Below, piece by piece: positions 18,015 through 24,073 of a stretch of 64,000 nucleotides of DNA (its first letter is position 1; every line of letters begins with the position of its first letter). The position numbers and the translations under genes are program-made. The stretch covers positions 1-64,000 of the forward strand of contig NZ_LGED01000209.1 in assembly GCF_001280085.1 (NCBI RefSeq), written 5' to 3'. This DNA is from Saccharothrix sp. NRRL B-16348. Lineage in GTDB: Bacteria; Actinomycetota; Actinomycetes; Mycobacteriales; Pseudonocardiaceae. The notes below the pieces were generated by a model that worked only from the letters and a program-made list of their open reading frames with translations, searched no databases and was not told where the DNA came from.

Positions 18015-18093
18015 CGCTTGACGCACGCCGTCGTCGCGCCCTCGGCAGCGTCACGGCGGTGGTGCGGGGCGCGCGCCGGTACGGTCGCCGATC

Positions 18094-18729
18094 GTGGACA
18101 GGGTGCGGGTCAGGTCGAAGGCGGAGTTGGGTGGGGCCGGGTTGCCCGTCGGCCGGCCGGTGCTCGTGCTGGTCGGCGGCGCCGGCGGGATGGAGCGGGA
18201 CGGGCTGGAGGCGTTGGGGGTGGTGCTGCGCGAGTTGGTGCCGCTGCTCGACGCGTGCGGCGCGGTGGTGGTGGACGGCGGCACGGACGTCGGCGTGATG
18301 CGGGCCGTCGGTCGGGCGCGGGCGGCGGCGGGTGGGCGGTTCCCGCTGGTCGGGGTGGCCGCCGAGGTCGCGGTGGACCTGGCCGCGTTCGAGCCGAACC
18401 ACACCCACCTGGTGCTGGTGCCCGGTGGCGAGTGGGGTGACGAGTCGCCGTGGCTGGCCGAGGTGGCGGACGTGGTCGCCGGGCCGGAGCCGTCGCTGAC
18501 CGTGCTGGTCAACGGTGGCGCGATCACGTACGACGACGCCGAGCACAGCCTGGGCCGCAACCGGCCGCTGGTCGTGCTGCGCGGCAGCGGGCGGACCGCG
18601 GACGCCATCGCCGAGAGCGCGGACGATCGGTCCACCGCGATCGCCACGTCGCCGTTGACCACCGTGCTCGACTCCGACGAGTTGCGTGCGCACGTCGAAC
18701 GCGTGTTCCGACCGGGAGGGCGGCGATGA
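18094..18729 (+). CDS. SLOG-superfamily LSDAT (prokaryotic TRPM-like) ligand sensor
   Basis: A 211-residue Rossmann-like protein with the LSDAT signature of the SLOG superfamily: VLVGGAGG (25-32), VVVDGGTDVGVMR (58-70), PLVGVAAEV (84-92), FEPNHTHLVLVPGGEWGDE (99-117) and VLVNGGAITYDD (137-148). These loops correspond to the nucleotide-ligand site of TRPM-type SLOG domains. Burroughs and Aravind predicted that such proteins sense nucleotide second messengers or ADP-ribose-like ligands and trigger SLATT membrane effectors. GTG at 18094 lacks a clear ribosome binding site; GTG 18106 is an alternative. Its stop overlaps the SLATT start by four bases. Confidence 0.85.
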   Translation: MDRVRVRSKAELGGAGLPVGRPVLVLVGGAGGMERDGLEALGVVLRELVPLLDACGAVVVDGGTDVGVMRAVGRARAAAGGRFPLVGVAAEVAVDLAAFEPNHTHLVLVPGGEWGDESPWLAEVADVVAGPEPSLTVLVNGGAITYDDAEHSLGRNRPLVVLRGSGRTADAIAESADDRSTAIATSPLTTVLDSDELRAHVERVFRPGGRR

Positions 18730-19616
18730 CAGCGAAGGGCTTGGGTGACGACGACCTGCCGGGCCTGTTCGAGGCGGCGGACAGCGCGTCGTTGGACGGC
18801 CAGCACCGCTACGTCCGCGGGGTCCGGCTGCGCCTGCTGCTCGCCGTGGCCGCCGCCGCGACCGGCGCCGTGCCGTTCATCGTGGGTCGGGTCGACGTGG
18901 CCGCGATCGGCACCGCGATCGCGCTGGCCGCGGTGTCGATCACCGAGCTGAACCTGAAGGCCGCCCGCCCCGAGGACCGCTGGTACGACGGCAGGGCGTT
19001 GGCGGAGTCGGCGAAGAGCCTGGCGTGGAAGTTCGGCGTCGGCGGCCTGCCGTTCGAGAAGACCGGCGACGACCAGGCGACCGAACGCCGGTTCATCCAG
19101 CAGCTGCACAAGCTGCTGGAGGACGCGCCGTCGACGAGCATCCGACCGTCGCAACGGCCCGTCGTCACCAAGGGCATGCGAACCCTGAGGGCCGCACCGT
19201 TCGCCGAGCGCAAGGCCGCGTACCTGGAGGCGCGGATCGCCGACCAGCAGCGCTGGTACACGGCGAAGGCGGCACGCAACGAGCGGCTGGCCGGGTGGTG
19301 GCGGGCCGGGCTGCTGTCGATCGAGGTGATCGGCATCTGCGCGGCGTTGGGCAAGGCGGTCGGCGCGGTGCGTTTCGACCTGGCGGGCGTCGTGGCGGCG
19401 GTGATCGCGGCGGGCACGGCCTGGATCAGCCTGCGCCAACTCTCCACCCTGGCCCGCGCCTACACGTTCGCCGCCAACGAACTGGCGATCGTGCGCAGCC
19501 GGTTGGAGCTGGTCGAGGACGAGCCGTCGTGGGCGAACGAGGTGGCCGACGCGGAGGAGGCAGTGAGCCGTGAGCACACAATGTGGCGCGCCTCCCGCAC
19601 CCGACCGTCCAGTTGA
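18726..19616 (+). CDS. SLATT-domain (DUF4231) two-unit membrane effector
   Basis: A 296-residue protein with two SLATT-like units. The first has a hydrophobic helical hairpin at 35-53 and 56-75 followed by a charged helix (LAESAKSLAWKFG). The second has YLEARIADQQRWYTAKA (166-182), a hairpin at 193-212 and 217-236 and the coiled helix ARAYTFAANELAIVRSRLEL. This SLATT_3 plus SLATT_1 order is known from DUF4231 proteins. SLATT domains are predicted membrane pores or perturbing effectors in nucleotide-triggered immunity. ATGA overlap with the LSDAT gene and GGGAGGGCGG before the ATG show coupled translation. Confidence 0.85.
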   Translation: MTAKGLGDDDLPGLFEAADSASLDGQHRYVRGVRLRLLLAVAAAATGAVPFIVGRVDVAAIGTAIALAAVSITELNLKAARPEDRWYDGRALAESAKSLAWKFGVGGLPFEKTGDDQATERRFIQQLHKLLEDAPSTSIRPSQRPVVTKGMRTLRAAPFAERKAAYLEARIADQQRWYTAKAARNERLAGWWRAGLLSIEVIGICAALGKAVGAVRFDLAGVVAAVIAAGTAWISLRQLSTLARAYTFAANELAIVRSRLELVEDEPSWANEVADAEEAVSREHTMWRASRTRPSS

Positions 19617-19625
19617 CGTCGCTCC

Positions 19626-20420
19626 CGTTGACGGTTGTCACGTGTCCTGTCCGGCTGAAGTTGACCGAGAGGAACCATGGCCGCGTGTCGGATCTTCACT
19701 GGGACCAGGTCAGGAGCTTCTTCGATCCGGACCTGATGGGGTCGCTTCCTGACGTGTTCGTCCCGGACACCTCGGCGGAGGACTGGCAGGCTGTGTTCGA
19801 CCTGGTCGAGGCGCGTGGCTGGCAGTGGGAATTCGTCCAGGGCGACACGGCGCTGCCGCTGCCCTTGGCCACTGACGCGCTCGCCCGCCCGCCCGATGCC
19901 GAATTGGTGGAGCTGAAAGTCCGGCCGGTTCCGGGGATGCTCGCGATCTTCCGTCTCATGTCGGCCGAAGAGATCGACTTCGACATCGATCTGCGGGAGT
20001 TGCAGGGGCAGGATGGCGTCGACACCCTATGCAGGTTCCTCGGCGAGATCGGGCGGAAACTGGGCAAGCCGGTGCTCATGACGTCGGAGGGCGGAAGCCA
20101 GGCCCATCCGGTCCTCGGGTTCGATCCGGTGCTTGACCGAGTGGTACTGCTGGCTGATCCGCTGGTCCGCTGAGTTCCCGAGACGAACGCGCTGTTCACC
20201 ACACGTACGCGAGTTCGAACCGCTCAGCCGGCGACGCCCGCGCGCCGCCGGGTACAAGATCAAGCGTCGGCACGGCCGCATTCTCTCGGGCGACGCCAAA
20301 GCCGACTCACCACCCCCGACAAGTACCTCCGGACGCCGAAACCCTCACCGACAACTAGGTCCGGACACCGACAACTTCAGCCGGACACGACACGACGGTC
20401 GTCACGTTGACGGTTGTCAC
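19626..20420. mobile_element. Repeat-bounded cassette, probable IS/MITE remnant carrying one gene
   Basis: A 22-base inverted repeat bounds the interval 19642-20393: GTGTCCTGTCCGGCTGAAG at 19642 on the plus strand and its complement at 20393-20372, with 21 of 22 bases matching. Outside it a 16-base direct repeat, CGTTGACGGTTGTCAC, occurs at 19626-19641 and 20405-20420, and GACGGTCGTCAC abuts the right end. The right end also repeats CCGACAACT twice (20348, 20368), like the multiple terminal repeats of IS21-type elements. No transposase is present. The family is uncertain. Confidence 0.55.
19685..20173 (+). CDS. Hypothetical protein inside repeat-bounded cassette
   Basis: A 162-residue soluble, acidic protein (VSDLHWDQVRSFFDPDLMG at the start, VLGFDPVLDRVVLLADP near the end). 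No family is recognised; the overall look is of small immunity-like or cytosolic accessory proteins. GTG 19685 is preferred since GAGAGGA lies 11 bases upstream, inside the left repeat. Codons ending in A or T (CTT, CCT, GAT, CGT, GAA) are clearly commoner than in neighbours, which suggests transfer. It sits directly after the SLATT gene and between the two inverted repeats, so it may be cargo. Confidence 0.7.
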   Translation: MSDLHWDQVRSFFDPDLMGSLPDVFVPDTSAEDWQAVFDLVEARGWQWEFVQGDTALPLPLATDALARPPDAELVELKVRPVPGMLAIFRLMSAEEIDFDIDLRELQGQDGVDTLCRFLGEIGRKLGKPVLMTSEGGSQAHPVLGFDPVLDRVVLLADPLVR

Positions 20421-20453
20421 AGGGCAATCACAGAGAGTATGGTCTAGACCTGC
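20414..20453 (+). promoter_or_regulatory. LPMO promoter overlapped by DasR-type operator (dre)
   Basis: TTGTCA (20414-20419), 18-base spacer and TATGGT (20438-20443) form a plausible vegetative promoter. The perfect palindrome GGTCTAGACC at 20441-20450, with flanks matching part of the ACTGGTCTAGACCAGT consensus of DasR sites, overlaps the -10. DasR is known to repress chitin and GlcNAc use genes until glucosamine-6-phosphate is present. The -35 lies in the direct repeat that borders the cassette at 19626-20420. Bases 20174-20413 hold only repeat remnants. Confidence 0.6.
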
Positions 20454-20540
20454 CGCCGCGTTTGGGTGAACGCTCCACCCAGCGCACTCGGGTTGGCGTT
20501 CGCCACAAGCGTTTCCGCCCATCCGATCAGAGGAGTCCAC

Positions 20541-21056
20541 ATGTCACTCCGCCGAAGGATCGCCGCGGTGGCGGCAGGCGTGCTCGCCGCGCCGCTCGTG
20601 ACGGTCGCCCTGCCCTCGGCGCCCGCGTACGCGCACGGGTACGTCTCGTCGCCGGCCAGTCGTCAGGCGCAGTGCGCCCGCGGCGTCGTGTCGTGCGGCG
20701 ACGTCAAGTGGGAGCCGCAGAGCGTCGAAGGCCCGAAGGGTCTGCGCAGCTGCAACGGCGGCGTCGCCCGGTTCGCCGAGCTGAACGACAACAACAAGGG
20801 CTGGCAGGTCGCGAACACCGGCCGGACCGTCACCTTCACCTGGACGTTCACCGCACGCCACCGCACCGCGAACTACGAGTACTACGTGAGCGGCAGGCGG
20901 GTCGGCTTCGTCGACGGCGGCATGCAGCAACCCCCGGCCACCGTGTCGCACACGGTGAACCTGGGCGCGTCCGGCCGCCAGACGGTGCTCGCCATCTGGA
21001 ACATCGGCGACACCTCCAACGCGTTCTACGCCTGCATCGACGTGAACGCGAGCTGA
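20541..21056 (+). CDS. Secreted lytic polysaccharide monooxygenase (AA10), chitin-active type
   Basis: A 171-residue exported copper enzyme that cleaves chitin or cellulose oxidatively. The signal peptide ends at AYA, exposing His32 as the first mature residue (HGYVSSPASR), and His107 (TARHRTANYEYYV) supplies the second ligand of the histidine brace. Four Cys fit two disulfides. Length matches single-domain AA10 proteins with no binding module. ATG 20541 has AGGAG eight bases before it. A DasR-type operator upstream supports a chitin role; this is inference. Confidence 0.93.
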   Translation: MSLRRRIAAVAAGVLAAPLVTVALPSAPAYAHGYVSSPASRQAQCARGVVSCGDVKWEPQSVEGPKGLRSCNGGVARFAELNDNNKGWQVANTGRTVTFTWTFTARHRTANYEYYVSGRRVGFVDGGMQQPPATVSHTVNLGASGRQTVLAIWNIGDTSNAFYACIDVNAS

Positions 21057-21061
21057 CCGAC

Positions 21062-21206
21062 CGCGAGAGTCCTACGTCCAGCACGCGAGAGTCCTACGTT
21101 CCCGCACCCCGAATTCAACGCTCAGGTTCCACCGACCCTGCGCTGAGCGTTGAACTCAGGTGTCCTGGACGTAGGACTCTCGCGGCGCGAACGTAGGACT
21201 CTCGCG
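21062..21206. repeat. Four-copy 16-bp repeat forming nested hairpin between convergent genes
   Basis: CGCGAGAGTCCTACGT occurs at 21062-21077 and 21084-21099, and its complement at 21169-21184 and 21191-21206. Between them a 12-base inverted repeat, TTCAACGCTCAG (21114-21125) with CTGAGCGTTGAA (21143-21154), gives an inner stem. The whole can fold as a long interrupted hairpin on either strand. It sits five bases after the LPMO stop and just before the SDR stop, so a bidirectional terminator is likely. The duplicated arms suggest a dispersed intergenic repeat. Confidence 0.75.
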
Positions 21207-21209
21207 GGG

Positions 21210-21938
21210 TCAGCTGGTGAAGCCGCCGTCGACGTGCAGTTGGGCCCCCGTCACGTAACGCGCCTCGTCGGACGCCAAGAAAGCCACCGCCGCCGCGATC
21301 TCCGCCGGCTCCGCGTAACGCCCGACCGCCGTGAAGCCGCGCACGACGTCGGCGCCACCACCGTCCGCCGGGTTCGAGTCGGTGTCCGTCGCACCGGGGT
21401 GCACCAGGTTCACCGTGATCCCCCGCGGCCCCAGCTCGCGCGCCAACGCCTTCGTCATCCCCGCCAACGCCGCCTTCGACGCCGCGTACAGCGAGAACCC
21501 GGGGAACACCGCCCGCTCGGCCACGTTGCTGCCGATGCCGATCACCCGACCACCAGCGCCCAAGTGCGGCAACGCCGCCTTGACCGCCACGAACGCCGCC
21601 CGCACGTTCACGTCGAAGGTCCGGTCGAACTCCGCCACCCCCAACTCCTCCACCGGCCCGACGATGAACTCGCCCGCGTTGTTCACCAGCACGTCCAACC
21701 GCCCCAGCACCGCGACGGTCTCCTCCACCGCCGCGACCACCGCCTCCGCGTCACCGCTGTCCGCCTGAACGGCCACCACCCGCCGCCCAAGCCCCTTCAC
21801 CCGGTCCACCACGTCACCCGGGCTGGTCCGGTAGGTGATCGCGACGTCCGCCCCCAACTCCGCCAACCGCACCGCGATCGCCGCGCCGATACCCCTGCTG
21901 CCGCCCGTGACCAGAGCGACCTTGCCTTCGAAGTTCAT
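21210..21938 (-). CDS. SDR family oxidoreductase
   Basis: A 242-residue classical short-chain dehydrogenase. VTGGSRGIG (10-18) binds the cofactor, NNAGEF is near 88, catalytic Ser lies in GIGSNVAER near 138 and YAASK carries Tyr and Lys near 152-156. The C-terminal VTGAQLHVDGG motif is typical of 3-ketoacyl-reductase-like SDRs. The Thr/Arg of the TYRTS segment after strand 2 suggests NADPH preference. ATG 21938 is chosen over an upstream in-frame start since the fold begins at MNFEGKVALVTG. Confidence 0.93.
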   Translation of the reverse strand: MNFEGKVALVTGGSRGIGAAIAVRLAELGADVAITYRTSPGDVVDRVKGLGRRVVAVQADSGDAEAVVAAVEETVAVLGRLDVLVNNAGEFIVGPVEELGVAEFDRTFDVNVRAAFVAVKAALPHLGAGGRVIGIGSNVAERAVFPGFSLYAASKAALAGMTKALARELGPRGITVNLVHPGATDTDSNPADGGGADVVRGFTAVGRYAEPAEIAAAVAFLASDEARYVTGAQLHVDGGFTS

Positions 21939-22074
21939 GCCACGATCGTGCCGCCCCAACGCATTCCAGTCCGGCGGGAATCGGACGTCACCTTGCACGA
22001 CCACGACAACGACCACGACAACGCCCCGCGCCGGCAGGAGTGCGCCGGACCACTGGATCGAACCGGAATTTACG

Positions 22075-22104
22075 TTGCGAGGGTCGCGCGCGCTCGCATA
22101 GGTT
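22075..22104 (+). promoter_or_regulatory. Promoter of the structured RNA
   Basis: TTGCGA (22075-22080), 18-base spacer, TAGGTT (22099-22104), close to the actinobacterial vegetative form TTGACA-N18-TAGGNT. The predicted start is about 22111, just before the very strong Shine-Dalgarno sequence. Confidence 0.55.
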
Positions 22105-22110
22105 CGAAGT

Positions 22111-22292
22111 ACACGAGGAAGGAGGTGGTCCGAAGTTGAATAGCTATAGGACTCGTCGTGAGGTGGCTGTCCGCTAGGACCGACCTTTCCCAGGTGGTCT
22201 GGGCGAATCCCAGGCAGCCACCCGGCCCCCGTGACCCCGAGCCCAGTCCAGCTCGGCCCGCACCGAGTGCGGGAAGCGGTCAGGGGGCCGTT
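22111..22292 (+). ncRNA. Candidate structured RNA with three-way junction and terminator
   Basis: The 370-base gap 21939-22308 contains a coherent transcription unit. After the promoter come AAGGAGGTGGTCC (22119-22131), a 13-codon ORF, a local hairpin CCCAG/CTGGG (22189-22203) and an 8-bp longer-range stem GGTGGCTG (22162-22169) with CAGCCACC (22215-22222). Then follows a three-way junction: outer stem 22223-22236 with 22278-22290 (13 pairs, one bulge), stem CCGAGC/GCTCGG (22237-22256) and stem CCCGCAC/GTGCGGG (22257-22273). A TTTCACGTTC tail follows. No Rfam family is recognised from memory. Function unknown. Confidence 0.6.
22136..22177 (+). CDS. 13-codon leader-type ORF with extreme Shine-Dalgarno
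   Basis: TTG at 22136, then NSYRTRREVAVR and TAG at 22175-22177. Four bases upstream ends AAGGAGGTGGTCC, which can pair with the 16S rRNA 3' end over 13 positions with one wobble, far longer than any other site in this window. The peptide is basic with four Arg. The end of the ORF enters the folded region of the RNA, so its translation could control folding, as in attenuators. No downstream gene on this strand is close, which argues against a simple leader. Confidence 0.45.
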   Translation: MNSYRTRREVAVR

Positions 22293-22308
22293 TCACGTTC
22301 ACGGGCCA

Positions 22309-22941
22309 TCAGCCCAGGTGGGCGCGCACGACCCGCAGGTCGGCGAGGAAGCTCCGGTACGCCTCGTCACGGTCGGGAGCGCGGAGCACCGACGACGGGT
22401 GCACGGTCGCGATCACGTCGTAGTCCTCGAAGCGCTCCACCTGACCACGGCGTTCGCTGACCTTGAACGCGTTGCCCAGCACGGCCTTCGCCGCCGTCGC
22501 GCCCAAGCACACCACGAGCCCCGGCCGCACCTGCGCCAGCTCCGCCCGCAACCACGGCAGGCAGGCCACGACCTCGCCGCGCGACGGCGTCTTGTGGATG
22601 CGCCGCTTCCCGCGCTCGGCGGGCACGAACTTGAAGTGCTTGACCGCGTTGGTCAGGTAGACGCCCTCACGGGCCAGGTCCGCCTCGTGCAGCGCCTTGT
22701 CCAGCAACCGGCCGGCAGGACCGACGAACGGCTCACCCTGCCGGTCCTCGACGTCACCGGGCTGCTCGCCGACGAGCACCAGCCCGGCGTCCTCCGGTCC
22801 CGCGCCGAACACGGTCTGCGTGGCCGGTTTGTACAGGTCGCAGCCCTGGCAACCGGCGGCGGCACGGCGCAGCGCCGCCAGGTCCGCACCTTCGGGCACG
22901 AACGCGGCGGCGCTGGACGTCCGGCTAGCGGTCGTCGCCAC
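22309..22941 (-). CDS. udgX: UdgX-type uracil-DNA glycosylase
   Basis: A 210-residue family 4-like uracil-DNA glycosylase. GEQPGDVEDRQGEPFVGPAG (58-77) forms the active-site motif A, the loop GKRRIHKTPS (111-120) carries the KRRIH insert whose His forms a covalent link to the abasic site in UdgX, and VHPSSVLR is motif B. Cys31 and Cys34 (CQGC) with Cys in VACLPW and VVCLG would ligate the iron-sulfur cluster. UdgX enzymes excise uracil and stay bound to DNA. GTG 22941 overlaps the end of the CsbD gene by 17 bases. Confidence 0.94.
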   Translation of the reverse strand: MATTASRTSSAAAFVPEGADLAALRRAAAGCQGCDLYKPATQTVFGAGPEDAGLVLVGEQPGDVEDRQGEPFVGPAGRLLDKALHEADLAREGVYLTNAVKHFKFVPAERGKRRIHKTPSRGEVVACLPWLRAELAQVRPGLVVCLGATAAKAVLGNAFKVSERRGQVERFEDYDVIATVHPSSVLRAPDRDEAYRSFLADLRVVRAHLG

Positions 22942-23107
22942 GGAAGGCGTCCTTGACCTTCTCCCCCGCCTGCTTCAGCGAGCCCTTGGCCTTCTCGGCG
23001 CGGCCCTCGGCCTGCCACTGCTCGTTGTCGGTGGCGTCGCCGACCGCTTCCTTCGCCCTGCCCTTGAGCTCCTCGGCCTTGTTGCTGACCTTGTCGTCGG
23101 TCCCCAT
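22925..23107 (-). CDS. CsbD family stress-response protein
   Basis: A 60-residue, highly charged soluble protein with the CsbD pattern KAEELKGRAKEAVGDATDN and a mirrored C-terminal repeat KAKGSLKQAGEKVKDAF. In Bacillus csbD is controlled by the general-stress factor SigB; its biochemical role is unknown. ATG 23107 follows GAGAGGAACGGTC. A textbook GTTT-N15-GGGTAT promoter lies at 23156-23180. The gene overlaps udgX by 17 bases, so the glycosylase is likely read on the same stress-induced message. Confidence 0.93.
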   Translation of the reverse strand: MGTDDKVSNKAEELKGRAKEAVGDATDNEQWQAEGRAEKAKGSLKQAGEKVKDAFRGDDR

Positions 23108-23155
23108 GACCGTTCCTCTCGTCGGGATCGTCGGGACTTTTCCGTCCACCAACGG

Positions 23156-23180
23156 ATACCCCTCACCCGGACGGGGAAAC
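23156..23180 (-). promoter_or_regulatory. SigB/SigF-type promoter of csbD-udgX
   Basis: Minus strand GTTT (23180-23177), 15-base spacer, GGGTAT (23161-23156): an exact match to the mycobacterial SigF consensus GTTT-N15-17-GGGTAT. The predicted start is about 40 bases upstream of the csbD ATG. The rest of the gap 23181-23569 has no gene; it includes the leader of the ANTAR gene with competing pairings. Confidence 0.65.
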
Positions 23181-23569
23181 TCGGACGACCCGCCCGCACG
23201 CCTCGTAACCATCGCCGCAGCCCGCCCATCGGACCAGGTCAGCGCCTTGAATGACTGCTCGTGCGCGGCTCCGGGGCCGCCGTCCGCGAAGCAGGGGCCG
23301 TCCGACACCGCGTGCGCCGACCCGGCGGGCAACGAGTTCCGCGTGCTGCCGCCGCGCTGGAACCCCTCCAGTTGCACCTGACCGCCCGCCCTCTACTACG
23401 GTGATCGTCTACGCGGTTGAAAAGCCAGCCGCAAGCCACCCGGCGCCCGCGTGGGCACCAGGGTCAGCGAGAGCTGTGGGCTTGCCGGGTGCTGGCACCC
23501 GCGTGTCCGGACGTTCTCGCACTGCTGGCCTGGCTGACCGGTACCGACGTGCGAGAGAGGAGCCCGACC

Positions 23570-24073
23570 GTGGTCGGGGACAACGGGCGTGACGATTCGC
23601 TGACCGCGCGGATCGCCAGCCTCGAGGCCGAGATCGTGGGACTGCGCAGAGCGGTGCAGACGCGCACCGTGATCGGGCAGGCCACCGGCTTGATATCCGC
23701 GGTGCAGGGCTGCACGCCCCAGGAGGGGTTCCAGCTGCTCGTGCGGATGTCACAGCACCACAACGTGAAGCTGCACACGATCGCGCTGAAGCTGCTCGAC
23801 CTCTCCACCGAGCTGGGGCCGCGGCAGGCCGTGCGCGCCGTCCACGTCTCCGCCGAGCCCGACGACGGTCCCGTCGCCGTCGCCGAGTGGCCCGGTGTGG
23901 AGGTGGTGAACGCGGCACGCGGCCTGGTCGCGGCCTACGACGCGGCCCGGCACTCCGGCGACGACCGGCCGGAGGTGCGAAGACAACTGGCCGACCAGGT
24001 CGAGTCGGCCGGGCGGCTGCTGGCCGAGAAGCTCACCGAGGTGGGTTGGCTCGCCCCGGATGCCGGGGTGTGA
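23570..24073 (+). CDS. ANTAR-domain RNA-binding regulator
   Basis: A 167-residue protein. Residues 12-80 have the coiled-coil plus three-helix ANTAR layout (RIASLEAEIVGLRRAV, then TVIGQATGLISAVQGCTPQEGFQLLVRMSQ, read in pieces). ANTAR proteins bind paired hairpins in nascent RNA and prevent termination. No receiver or GAF domain is attached; the C-terminal half (about 95-167) is unassigned. GTG 23570 has AGAGAGGAG seven bases upstream and is preferred over an upstream TTG or ATG. The 3' end overlaps the 3' end of treZ by 41 bases on the opposite strand. Confidence 0.88.
   Translation: MVGDNGRDDSLTARIASLEAEIVGLRRAVQTRTVIGQATGLISAVQGCTPQEGFQLLVRMSQHHNVKLHTIALKLLDLSTELGPRQAVRAVHVSAEPDDGPVAVAEWPGVEVVNAARGLVAAYDAARHSGDDRPEVRRQLADQVESAGRLLAEKLTEVGWLAPDAGV

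Noticed and set aside
19583..19684. Longer upstream start for the cassette gene
   Set aside because: It would run through the left inverted repeat and overlap the SLATT gene; GTG 19685 has the better ribosome binding site.
20027..20299. Minus-strand transposase fragment in the cassette
   Set aside because: The translation does not resemble IstA, IstB or other transposase N-termini, and it overlaps the better-supported plus-strand gene.
21939..22308. A tRNA gene in the large gap before udgX
   Set aside because: No acceptor-stem, anticodon-loop and T-loop set could be assembled; the three-way junction there does not have cloverleaf geometry.
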